Shown in pieces: positions 54,115 through 64,000 of a stretch of 64,000 nucleotides of DNA. The position numbers were made by a program, and so were the translations under genes. The stretch spans positions 620,001 to 684,000 of the forward strand of contig JAIUPT010000010.1 in assembly GCA_022315425.1 (NCBI GenBank). Direction: 5' to 3'. The DNA comes from Pseudevernia furfuracea (lineage: Eukaryota > Ascomycota > Lecanoromycetes > Lecanorales > Parmeliaceae). Position 1 is the stretch's first letter; the number at the start of each line of letters is the position of its first letter. The notes under the pieces are model-generated. The model searched no databases, was not told where the DNA came from, and worked only from the letters and a program-made list of their open reading frames with translations.

Positions 54115-56400
54115 ATGCCGGCGACTTTGGTTTTCAGGAGGTCCGGCCCCGGGTCACTGTCACAGGTACAAATAGGAGCAGCAGACATTGTGTCGACACT
54201 GGCGGCAGCCCACACCACTTGGGGCTGGCTCGGCGGTCTGTCGGGTGTACAGAGATTTCTCAACACGGTGAGAATCGTCATGCAGCGAGATCCATTTGGC
54301 TCTTTACAAATCAATAAGATGCTCATACCTTCATCGAGATGTCACGTACTCACGAGTCGAGGCATGTTTTATTTCCAGGACGACAGCCAAAGCGCTTTCG
54401 GCGGAGACCCACTGATGCAGACAATTGGCCTCACAATCTGTGCACTTGAACACGAATGCGGTGGCGAGGCCGCAGTTGGTCTATTCGTAAGATGTATCGC
54501 GTCGCAGCTCATGGAAGGGCCCGGCAGACCCAGCAATTACCCGGATTTGTCTCAGGCTTTATACCAAGAATTGATTGATCATTTGCCTGCAATCATCAAC
54601 GAGGGTGCGAGTAGAAACTTTCAGGACATTTTTTTATCTGCGGCAGCCAACCTACCGCCAGCTACCGAGCGATGGCAATTTAGCTCCAACCTATTTAAAG
54701 ATGGGAGTTCCCAACACCCAGAACATTTCGAGCTGTCTCTACTTGGGGGTTTGCTATTATGGCTCAGCGAGTCCTCATCAGATCCATACTACACAAGGAG
54801 CTCTCTCGCCGCAAGGAACGCTGCATATTTGAAGGCCATAGGGTACCCAATAGGCCCAATCTGTATTTGGGATGGGCGGAGTGATCTCTCTGTTCCACGG
54901 CCACGTGGTGTCGTACTGGTTACAGGTGGGTCTTCTGATACAGACCTTCAGAGTACGCCCTTCATACGTGTACCTATAGCCGACACCAACGCAAGCATGA
55001 AATTCTATTTTCGAGAGGAGACAATAGGCTCGATGCTCGTGAACGCTCTTGGAGTCAAAATGGACCTGATACCTGAGAGCGTGCAAGAGATGTTCAGGTA
55101 CATTCAGAATTGCATGGCTCAGACGTTGTCCTTCAATTGGGAGATGAGGTCCAAAGAGTCTCAGAAGTACAAGGCCCCCTCAGAAATAGTGGATAGAGAT
55201 GGAATTACCTTGTTCTGTATGTGTCAAATCAAACACCCTGACAGAAAGCCAAAACCTCTGGCATCAAGTCTAGCGTCGATTTATTTCGGAACGACGGCGG
55301 ACTTTGTAGCACCTTGCTATGAAAAGATTGCCACTGCCAGTTGTCTTGCAAATGTACGAGAAGAGAAGCTCTCAGAGCTGGACCTGGTAGAGTCTATTGA
55401 CCTAGCCTGGTTTCGGCTTGTGACAGCCTCCATCATCTACTGCATCGCAGAATCTCTGGCCACGGATGATTTTAATGCCCTCCTCCATGTGATGAAGGCG
55501 CGCTTATGTTCTCACGACTGGCTGGAATCAATGACTCAACGACTAAATCATACTCTCAGATCTGGTATTCCGTTCTACGATGCTGCAATCATCGTCGGCA
55601 TTGTTCATGCAGCTGGATCTACTGATCTACTCGAATTGCAAACAGTAGAACGTTCTTCCATCCTTGGGGTTCGCAATGGCTGCTACGCTGTGGTGCCTGC
55701 CCTCTTGTCCTCTATGTCACCGACAACTGATAGTATCGGATTAGCCTGCTTCGACAAATTCATTGCCAATGTTCCGGTATTTCCAGATGGTAGCATTCGG
55801 GGTGAGGAAGGCACGGGTCCTAGCTGGTCACCGCCAGATAGCGGGCCCACTGATACATCATGGCAATCTCTTGGCGAGCCGATTGACGCACCCACGGATA
55901 TATCATTGTACGTAGGTATCGAGCGAGCTCACCATAGCAATGCACCTTCCACGGTTATGTGTGCACGATTGGGGGGTACCGTTGCAGGAACGATGAGTAT
56001 CAGAAGGATCATGTGGAACATTCTAAAGAGCCTCAACGCATCGACGTCATGCAATGGACACGACGTAAAACAGCAAATTATAAAACTCACGCCTTCAACA
56101 TGGTGCGTCCTCGGTCAGGAACGCTGGGAGAGGTTGGGAAGCGAACTCACGAAGAGACACCACCTGTTCCTTCCTGCTCTGAATGACGCGGCTTGGGCTC
56201 TATACATCGCCGGTTCAACGGTGCACACCCAAGTGGCAATATCCTATGGATGCTTCGAATGCGCAGCGACTGCGATTGAATTGCGAAACCAGCCGTCGGT
56301 CATTTGTGGCTATGGGGATTCATTAGGCCCTCGAAAGGCTCTTTCTGCGCCTCAACAAAGGAGAAAAGACAACACGAAGCGAGGCCTGACTAAACCATAA
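54115..56400 (+). CDS. Large orphan protein, no recognised domain
   Basis: A single uninterrupted frame of about 761 aa from an ATG near 54115 (a TTG lies six codons upstream), with no intron needed. The sequence begins MPATLVFRRSGPGSLSQV. The first 120 residues contain a GWLGGLSGVQRFLNTV helix; most of the protein is mixed helix with evenly spread Trp and Cys, and the last 20 residues are very basic (PQQRRKDNTKRGLTKP). A Ser/Pro/Thr-rich segment near residues 565-600 probably separates two parts. I see no signal peptide, P-loop or clear membrane span. Proteins of this general look occur in fungal genomes near NACHT/HET-type genes; that is a weak recollection. The next features (NLR-type relic, DUF2235-GTPase) support an immunity-like neighbourhood. 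Function unknown. Confidence 0.75.
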   Translation: MPATLVFRRSGPGSLSQVQIGAADIVSTLAAAHTTWGWLGGLSGVQRFLNTVRIVMQRDPFGSLQINKMLIPSSRCHVLTSRGMFYFQDDSQSAFGGDPLMQTIGLTICALEHECGGEAAVGLFVRCIASQLMEGPGRPSNYPDLSQALYQELIDHLPAIINEGASRNFQDIFLSAAANLPPATERWQFSSNLFKDGSSQHPEHFELSLLGGLLLWLSESSSDPYYTRSSLAARNAAYLKAIGYPIGPICIWDGRSDLSVPRPRGVVLVTGGSSDTDLQSTPFIRVPIADTNASMKFYFREETIGSMLVNALGVKMDLIPESVQEMFRYIQNCMAQTLSFNWEMRSKESQKYKAPSEIVDRDGITLFCMCQIKHPDRKPKPLASSLASIYFGTTADFVAPCYEKIATASCLANVREEKLSELDLVESIDLAWFRLVTASIIYCIAESLATDDFNALLHVMKARLCSHDWLESMTQRLNHTLRSGIPFYDAAIIVGIVHAAGSTDLLELQTVERSSILGVRNGCYAVVPALLSSMSPTTDSIGLACFDKFIANVPVFPDGSIRGEEGTGPSWSPPDSGPTDTSWQSLGEPIDAPTDISLYVGIERAHHSNAPSTVMCARLGGTVAGTMSIRRIMWNILKSLNASTSCNGHDVKQQIIKLTPSTWCVLGQERWERLGSELTKRHHLFLPALNDAAWALYIAGSTVHTQVAISYGCFECAATAIELRNQPSVICGYGDSLGPRKALSAPQQRRKDNTKRGLTKP

Positions 56401-56617
56401 TTCTAGACACCGCGACCAAGACGCAGCAATGGTTTCTCGATATACTAGCGACCTTTCCACTGCGTGTAACCGGGCTCAAAAGATCAAGCTCTATATATCA
56501 TGTCATGTCCCAACAATCCTCGACTTTGGACAGCACCCTGGGACTTAGGTATTGGAGAAGTAAGTTAACAGTAACAAGCGGGTCGTTACGACCACAAATC
56601 TTTTGGGGAAGGGGATT

Positions 56618-57876
56618 TCATATGGAGGGATTTAGAACAAGGAAGAGAGTGTGATACAGTATGTAGATAATTTGAAGATTTTGATTGGCGAGCCAGTTCA
56701 GTTGACTCAAAGGGTAATCAAGATGATGCTGAAGGACTTGACGACAATGCGAAAGCTGGGCATCAATCCGACGGAAGTGTGTCCGCGCAGTTATAAGGCT
56801 GGACTCCTTGTGGATGCGAGTATAGATAGCCATGAGTTTGGAAAGCATGCTTTCGTTCACGTCTTTCGCGTAGTCTCTCTTGGATAATGCGCCCCCTTGC
56901 CTGTTCCTTGGTCTTGAAATAACTGTACTGCTCGCCGGTCTCTGTCTCGTTCCAGGCGGCGAGTAGGCTGTGCCAATAATTACACCCATGCGAACTCGGT
57001 TCTGCTGCAGGGATAACATCTGAGGCATGGCTTGGAATCGTTTCAGCTGTCTCCAGACGCTGCTACACACTCGAGCCGGAGAAGCTATGGATGACGGTGG
57101 CTAGATTCTGTTCTGGCGTTGTCTGCCGATTTCGACTCAAGCGACTGAGATTGTACTTTGAGACGTCAGCATTAAATTCAGGCTTCACGACAGGGACGCG
57201 ATGTGAGATACGGCAGACCAATGATGCTGCGCAATCTCCGCGCAGATGGCATAGCATCAATGTATGCGCTGCCTTGTTAAATACGAGGGGTTGGTTGAGT
57301 CTCCTCATCTGTATTGATTCTGCTGCACCGGCAACAGAACGCCTTTCAGCCTCTCCAAAGCATCCTGAAATCTCATCAACTCATCACGTTTCAAGACCGC
57401 CTTGAAAGCGTTCCATTTACGGATCCTCGAGCTTGATGAAGCGAAACCCGGCTCTGGACCTTGACGCAGCAACCATTCAATGCGGCTATAAGCGTGGCAT
57501 CGGGGTCGATGTGTTGCGTCTCGTAAGCTATCTGAATAAGAACGTTCGACAGGAGGTCCAAATCTACGGAGATTGCTCGGATCTCTTCCGGCACTTCTTT
57601 GATGGACTTCCAGAAATCACAGAGCGTTTTGAAGCTTTCGGCCAGCTGAATGGTGGATGAAACTACAGCTATACCGCTCGCGGCGCAGACAAGCCTTCCA
57701 TGGTTGGTCACGGCAGGACGCAGCCACCATCTGAGTCCTCGGTAGTATGAGGTGGCCTCTACGAGCAATGGGTACGAGATTATCGACTTCTTGCGCAAGA
57801 GGAGGAGCCTTAGATAGATGTTGGAGATGGGTCTTTCAGCCTGACGTTCGAGGGACGGACAGTGGGATGAATTCAA
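56618..57876 (-). pseudogene. Fungal NLR-type N-terminal domain relic
   Basis: Minus-strand frames contain AASGIAVVSSTIQLAESF, then CDFWKSIKEVPEEIRAIS and DLDLLSNVLIQIAYETQH, matching the N-terminal helical (SesA/NACHT-N-like) domain found in fungal NLR and related signalling proteins. An ATG at about 57700 lies just upstream but in a different frame (one base off). Further on, a frame reading FQDALERLKGVLLPVQQNQ ends in a stop, and other fragments continue to about 56618. No NB-ARC/NACHT or repeat domain follows. The combination of frameshift and stops indicates a dead, truncated gene, although a short-domain protein from other splicing cannot be fully excluded. Confidence 0.6.
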
Positions 57877-58277
57877 AAGATCAGGCTTTTCCCAAAGTTG
57901 TTAGGTAGAATAGCCTTGCTAACATAGAAACTGCAGTCTCTTACTTCGTCGACCAGCAGCAAATCGCCGATGAGCAGCAATCGCGTGGAGTTAGTTGGAT
58001 GTATGGCTTAGCGGTATAATCAGCTGAATATGCCCTGCTTCGAATGAATCATAAGGAAGTCCCGCCGGCAAAAAGTAATTGCGTTCTCTCAGCCTGTTTG
58101 GCTGATCTTGTTTGCGGAGCCACGAGGCTGAGAGATAACCGCAGAGGGGTCATCCTGCAGCCTTATGCAGGTGTATCAAGCAGGCGTCCTTGAGCAAGTA
58201 ACCTGCCCCACCAATTACCGTCGTCTGTCCGCGAGCATCACCTCGAAGACCAGCAATAGGCCTATTACTTCTGCAAA

Positions 58278-61200
58278 ATGACCGCTGCCTCCCTGCCTAC
58301 ACGATGGATCGCGTGTGTTGACGGGACTTTGTGCACACCCGATGGGGCCTATGGTTTGCCGCATCCTCTGGACCGGAGGATCAAAGGAGCCGTGCTGACT
58401 TTGTACTCGAAAGGCAATAGGCACAATAACATCAGTAACGTTTACCGTATATGCGCCAGTATCAAGGTTGGAGAATGTGTGGATGGAAGCTCTGGCTTCA
58501 CATTCGATCAGGTGCGATGATGAGTGGATCGATAATACCTGCGGCCATCAGAGCCCCTTAGGTTCAGCTGCTAAATCGAGTCCTTTGCAGCGCAAGAGAT
58601 ACTACAATGGAATAGGCTCGGAGAAAGAGATTGCCTGGCTGCAAAGACTGGAGACGGGTGCATTTGGCAGCGGCTTTTCAGAGCAGATACGGGAAATTTA
58701 TAAGGTAGGTTCGAGTTCGCCAACACATGCCCGCTAACGCTAGCATTTAGGATTGTTGTATGATTCCAGATCACCCTCAGAATGAGATCTGGCTTTTCGG
58801 CTTCAGTCGAGGAGCTTGTGAGTCGAAACACCGAGATAGTGAACCGTTAGTTGATGGGTCTGACAAATATCAGATGTCGTGCGAGCTGTAGCCAGCTTGT
58901 TGCATCACATTCGAGCCCTGAATTCAGCCGGCACCCCAGACTTTGATAGGGATTTCAAGCACGCCTTAGAAATCTATCGGTCTTCAAGGGGGGAATCCAG
59001 GCTAGAGGAGGTTGGTCAGGTAACTCAACGCTACATTCTCGATCCTATGAGGAACCTCTGACAGTCGCTGCGATAGATACATCATCTACTGTAAGGACCC
59101 CGTCGACTCCAAAGATACTCCTATTTGACGTCGTTAAAGAGCAGGATCTACGCGCAAAGCCCCGAGGATCCAGTTTGTTGGTGTCCTCGATACGGTGAAG
59201 GCTTTGAATGACGGATCTTTGTACGAGATATCGTTCAATGACTCCATACAACATTTACGCCACGCACTGGCACTTAATGAGGAACGCAGAGCCTTTGAGC
59301 CAGAATATTACTTTCCAGACTATAACCGCTTGCCGCTCGCCAGGCGGAGTATAGTCCAGGCGTGGTTCGTCGGAGCTCACATTGACATTGGAGGTTCGGC
59401 TGCAAAAGATGGCCTAGCTCTTTACCCTTTACAGTGGATGCTGATTGAGAGCCGTAAAAAGGGCCTTGAACTGGAATTCGACGGTTCATTTGGTGATCGG
59501 GCGAAGATCGATGATCCCCTGAAACTCGTCTTCCCGTCATACGAATCTGAAGGCAAGGGGGCCAACACGTCCACTTTCACAGTAAGGAATGACCTGAAGA
59601 TTGAAATGCAAGATTTTCGTCGGGTCCATAGGCTTCCTAGGTACGGAACACGATACGCAATCCACCTCAATCAGTCAAAACGCCCATGGATGCGTAAGGA
59701 ACCAAGGGCAGCTTTTAACAAAGACGGTACTCTCAACGGCTACTGCGAATATGGTTCGATACCCCGTCTTTCTGCAAGCGTACAGAGGCTGACTCTTGCG
59801 GAACAAAGCGGCGCAAGGCACCACTCTGCATCCCTCGGTATACCTGATATTTGACGAGTATAGCAACGTGTTCCTCGACTCTAAGGCTCTTTCGTTCCGA
59901 AGTGACATCGAGATGTTGCGAAGTACGGTGTTAACCAAGGATGTCTTCTGGGGTGAGAGGGAGACCGTTGATATTGAAGAACCTGGAGCTATTCGCATTC
60001 TCGTGTGTGGGAACACAGGTGTGGGCAAGTCGACATTGATCAATGAGGTTTTTGGGGCCGAAGTCGTAAGACATGCCTATCGTAGATGTTTTCCCGTCAC
60101 TGACCGCGATACCTGCAGACCCATGCGTCGGACCGCGCACCTGGAGTTCACGATATCAAGAATCCAATAATCTGTCAAGATCGTCCTGACTTGATCGTTC
60201 ACGACTCAGGGGGTTTTGAGAGTGGTGGTGATAAAGAATTCCAGCAGGCCAAAGACTTCATAGTCGAGATGTCGAACACGACTGAAATGAACGATCGATT
60301 GCATGTTATATGGTAAGCTGACAGGATTACCATCATATTCCCTTGAGCTAAGAGAAAACCTATTGGTAGGTTTTGCGTAGAGATGAACAGCCCACGCGTC
60401 CAACAGAAAGCAGCTGTCGAGTTCTTTACGATCGTCTCGCAAAATTCGGAGATCCCCATCGTCGTAGTTCAAACAAAGAAAGATGAATATTGGGACCTAC
60501 ACTATGGCAAAGCTCGGAAAAAGTTTGTCAATCCAGCAGAGATGGAAGCGTATGCCGACGAGGAGCTTCGCAAACGTATGATCTTGATAGAACAGGAGCT
60601 TTCAGATATCAGAGATGCAAGATGCGACTCAGTTGTTGCTGTGTCGAAAGGTGTGTTTTAACCTTACCCACACGGAAAGTCACAGCGCTGATCTTAAATG
60701 GATAGAGGACAAGGACTCTATCAAGTTGCTTACCGAAGAGACTGCGCGCTGCTTTGATCACGAGAAGGTTCGCATGTTGTACATTGCTGCTCAAATTGCG
60801 CGCATCGATCTTAAAGTCGACTTAGCTGTGACAAAGACGATGCAAATTTACAAGCGAACCCTCAAAAGCGCTAGTAGCATGTCTGTCGTCCCGCTCGGTA
60901 ACAGTACCAACCAAGTCACCGTTGCCGTGGTTGTTTGCAAAGCTGTCGTCAACGCGTTTGGTGTGCCATCCGTCACCGCAGCTGCAGTCCAACAGATCGT
61001 CAAGAATATTGTTTGGGATGGTATGAGCCGCAATCTCAGCGTCTTTCTGGCTGATGTCATAGCGGCCGCTGGGATCTTCGGAACGCTCGTCACCGGGGGG
61101 CCTGTGTTCCTCGCAGCCGGCGCTTTAAACATCCCTCTCATCATCCCAGCCACGGCACAACTACTGCTGATGCTCTCTTGCGACGTTATTCTCATCCTGG

Positions 61201-61517
61201 TTAGAGCCTTCAAAGATTGCACACACCAATGTCTGGGCCAACCACTCAAAAGGGATATTGAAAAGGCCGCGGTGGCTTATCGTCAATTCGCCCAGGAGGT
61301 CCACCAGGAGATTAAAGACCTGATTTCAAAATTCAACATCATCAAAGCCTTTCGGGCTGCAAAGGTTCACGTCGGCGTGGAAAAGATACTCGAAAAATAC
61401 ACAAAGCTCTTTATCGAACAGTCAGAGTTTGGAGCAAGTCAGCATGGGTCCGATTACGGGAGTGAATACTCTCGTGTCTCCTCTATCGAATTTGAGAAGG
61501 CTGTAATGGCCGGGTAA
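58278..61517 (+). CDS. DUF2235 alpha/beta-hydrolase fused to P-loop GTPase with hydrophobic tail
   Basis: A multi-exon gene of roughly 900 aa. N-terminal DUF2235 (T6SS phospholipase-like) domain: RWIACVDGT strand, NNISNVYRI, YYNGIGSEKE, nucleophile elbow GFSRGA(Y) with Ser near residue 140, and QAWFVGAHIDIGGSA with the Asp/His catalytic area. Then an HPSVYLIFDEY linker, a GTPase domain with G1 ILVCGNTGVGKSTLINEVFG, switch II HDSGGFE and G4 VVQTKKDE, and a C-terminal region with two strongly hydrophobic segments (FGTLVTGGPVFLAAGALNIP; LLLMLSCDVILILV). Introns that keep frame: about 58346-58408, 58511-58589, 58705-58749, 58819-58874, 59756-59810, 60066-60119, 60314-60370 and 60650-60706. Only the 59015-59155 junction is doubtful (needs a weak donor). 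Role inferred: membrane-linked hydrolase gated by a GTPase; no experimental function known to me. Confidence 0.82.
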
Positions 61518-62678
61518 TATGTATGAGAAAGCGATCTCGTGGCGTTGTACTCTTATCTCTGTACATGTTGTGTGTTGATGTTTGAGGTAATGTGATGGGA
61601 GTTACGCTACACGCCTAAGACTATCAATCGGCATCCTTGGAGTGTGTATTGCTGTCGCTCGACTGTGATTTAGCAGGGGTTTGTCTAGAATTGACTGTAA
61701 AGCGTGCCACATGTGCCATGAACTTACCAATGTGTTACATGATTTCAGAGTGCAGCGGCGTTGTTCGGGAAATCAACCCATACTAGTATCGAAAGCTGTA
61801 CAACATAAGGTATCTACCATAGCGTACGAATTTAAAATACAACTAGCGTTACATCGCTTGCCACCATCTAGCGTCTTTAAACCACCTTCCCTCTCTTAGC
61901 GTGTTCAATGATACCGCATCATCCGCCTTCTGTCTTTTCCCAGACCACAGTTCCCAATCCCTCCCAAAAATCCCCATAGTCAACAACATCCTCTCTATTT
62001 TACCCTTCCCCTTCCCATTCCCATATCCTCAACAACCATGCCATCCGGACGTAACAGCTTAAATAGAAAGGCGGGCGAAATTGAACTCCCCAAGCACATA
62101 GAACAGTACCTACATCCTTCCCCACCCAATCGAGCCGAGTCCAAATCAGTGAGTAAGTAATATCGGAAGTGCCATGATCCCTGAAAATGATCTATCAATC
62201 TTTTCCCTCCACATACGGAGCTCGTAGCAACGGCGCTGAGTCTGATTTATTCGTTTGAATCCGGCCTCGACACAGTCTTAAGCATTCAACAAGACAGGCA
62301 TTTCATAGACGAGTAAGCCTGGTGTCTGGAACAGGGAACACATTATCAAAGCGCAACGATTATATTTCGAGAGCGTTAAATATAGAATATTAGCGTCAAT
62401 GTTATCTCTTATAGACTGAGTGAATCGCACGAACTTCGTCAGTTCGTCTAATTATTATAAGAGGTCGAAAATATTTGCGAAACGTCTCTTCTCTAATGTG
62501 CTTTTTGGTACGTTGAAATTGCCGTAGAGTAGTCTAGTTCGAAAAGTGAACCTCGGCTCATTGTCTCCGTGATTTTGTCAACTCTCTTCCCCACATCACA
62601 TCCTCCTTCTACGATTTCTTCCTTTCCTTTACATTCCTCTCATCACCAGTCACTCTTCTACTTTTGCACTCATAAATT
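61518..62678. other. Intergenic between DUF2235-GTPase and thiolase
   Basis: A pyrimidine-rich leader ends in an ATG at 62041 opening a 39-codon frame (MPSGRNSLNRKAGEIELPKH) that meets a GTGAGT donor-like site; it could be the first exon of a gene whose rest is missing. Around 62340-62480 an AT-rich, RIP-like patch is inserted. The last 110 bp form the CT-rich promoter and leader of the thiolase. Confidence 0.45.
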
Positions 62679-64000
62679 ATGGCAACCGAAAGACTCAACT
62701 CCATCCTCAGCCATCTCACTCCCAGCAAGAGCGGACTGTCCGCAATGTACGCCGTTTTCCCCGCCACAAGTCCGGTTGCATCTGCTGACCCTCAATCCTT
62801 CAACAGAACCCAGAAGAACGCCGATGATGTAGTCATCACACTCGCCATACGAACACCTCTGACCAAAGCCTTCAAAGGCGGCATGAAAGATACTTCCCTT
62901 GACTTCATCGTCTATCAGCTGCTCAAGAAGGTCATTGAGAAGTCAAACATTGACCCACAGATGGTAGAGGACATTTGCCTCGGAAATGTCAGCACTGAAT
63001 ACAGCCCGTCTAATCGTCTATACTGATATGAACAAGGTATCCAACGGTAAAGCCGCCTACATCGCCCGTGCTGCCTCCCTTGCTGCCGGTTTCCCCACCA
63101 CCAGCGCCGCATCCTCAGTTAACCGCTTCTGCTCGTCCGGCCTCAAAGCCGTGCAGGATATCGCCAACCAGATCAGTAGCGGTAGCATCGAATGCGGTGT
63201 TGCCATTGGCGCCGAATCCATGTCGGAAGGCGGCGATCGCCTCGACAAACCCTTCCATGACGCACTTCTCCAGAACCAAGATGCCCAAGATTGTATGCAA
63301 CCTATGGGGCAGACATCAGAGAATGTGGGGAAGGACTTTGATATTTCAAGGGAGGCCCAAGACAAATTCGCGGCCGAATCATATCAGCGTGCGGAGAGAG
63401 CGCAGAAGGCTGGCTGGTTCGACGACGAGATCGTGCCATTCACCGTGACCATCAAAGACCCCAAGACCGACGAGGAGAAAGAAATCACATTGACAAAAGA
63501 TGAAGGACCGCGTTACGGCACCACATTCGAGTCGCTCAGTAAAATCCGCCCCGCTTTCCCAGCCTACGGCGACAAGAGCACAGGCGGTAACTCTAGCCAA
63601 GTGACCGACGGAGGTAGGCATCGCTCCCGAATTGCTTTTGTTTTGAACCCCTTTTCTAACCCCTCTTCCAGCGGCCGCCATCCTCCTCATGAAGCGCTCC
63701 ACAGCCCAAAAGATGAACCAACCAATCCTCGCCAAATTCTGCGGCGCAACTGTTGCCGGGGTTGCCCCTCGTATAATGGGCATTGGTCCTTCCCTGGCCA
63801 TCCCCAAACTCCTTGGCAAGTTCAATCTCAACCTTCAAAACGATGTCGATATCATCGAAGTCAATGAGGCTTTCGCTTCGATGGCTGTCTACTGCACAAA
63901 CGTTCTTGGCATCGACCCATCGAAGATGAATGTGAGAGGTGGAGCGATTGCGTTAGGTCACCCGCTTGGAGCTACGGGTGCCCGACAAATCTGTACTGGG
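62679..64000 (+). CDS. POT1: Peroxisomal 3-ketoacyl-CoA thiolase (3'-partial)
   Basis: Catalyses the last step of beta-oxidation, cleaving 3-ketoacyl-CoA with CoA to acetyl-CoA. ATG 62679; introns about 62988-63036 (donor GTCAGC) and 63614-63670 join three exons in frame to the window edge. Seen: an N-terminal PTS2 peroxisomal signal RLNSILSHL (residues 5-13, R-L-x5-H-L); thiolase N-domain with nucleophile Cys in NRFCSSGLKA; GAESMS loop; VNEAFASMA; and GGAIALGHPLGATGARQ with the catalytic His. The final catalytic Cys (CxGxG) lies beyond the edge. A housekeeping gene, which marks the right border of the accessory region. The symbol is by analogy to the yeast gene. Confidence 0.95.

Noticed and set aside
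62915..63838. Several antisense frames in the thiolase
   Set aside because: They are opposite-strand shadows of a well-supported, high-GC coding region.

Overview
The window is nuclear DNA of a filamentous ascomycete (Pezizomycotina type). Genes are broken by 45-80 bp GT-AG introns. It carries a fungal non-reducing polyketide synthase, two Zn2Cys6 regulators and a PTS2-bearing peroxisomal thiolase. Long AT-rich blocks are C:G-to-T:A mutated copies of repeats that also survive here in GC-normal form, which is the signature of repeat-induced point mutation (RIP). I could not determine the species.

Layout. 0-1.3 kb: RIP-mutated repeats. 1.9-27.7 kb: a polyketide gene cluster holding an O-methyltransferase, a YCII-family small protein, a flavin-dependent halogenase, a phenol-hydroxylase-type flavin monooxygenase, a highly-reducing PKS remnant (DH, partial MT and KR only), a complete SAT-KS-AT-PT-ACP-ACP-TE non-reducing PKS, and a second flavin monooxygenase. 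An intact piggyBac-type transposon and a copia gag fragment interrupt it. 28.2-39.4 kb: a nest of transposons containing a large inverted repeat, MITEs, two gag-only or non-coding LTR elements with target duplications, and several solo LTRs. 40.6-46.7 kb: two divergently transcribed Zn2Cys6 / fungal-specific transcription factor genes. 47.6-48.5 kb: an inverted-repeat element holding a hairpin MITE. 49.4-50.3 kb: a decayed fungal rhodopsin-like membrane protein. 51-52.2 kb: a RIP block with a solo LTR. 54.1-56.4 kb: a 761-residue orphan protein. 56.6-57.9 kb: a relic of a fungal NLR-type N-terminal domain. 58.3-61.5 kb: a DUF2235 alpha/beta-hydrolase fused to a P-loop GTPase with a hydrophobic tail. 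62.7 kb to the edge: peroxisomal 3-ketoacyl-CoA thiolase.

How the genes may work together (inference). The NR-PKS has every catalytic motif I looked for and should make and release an aromatic polyketide acid or ester. The halogenase, two hydroxylating flavoenzymes and methyltransferase could tailor it, giving a halogenated, methoxylated phenolic. The neighbouring divergent HR-PKS remnant suggests the cluster descends from a tandem HR/NR-PKS pathway (the arrangement seen for resorcylic acid lactones) that lost its KS, AT and ACP domains. The 54-61.5 kb group looks like a non-self-recognition or immunity-type neighbourhood and is the least described part of the window.
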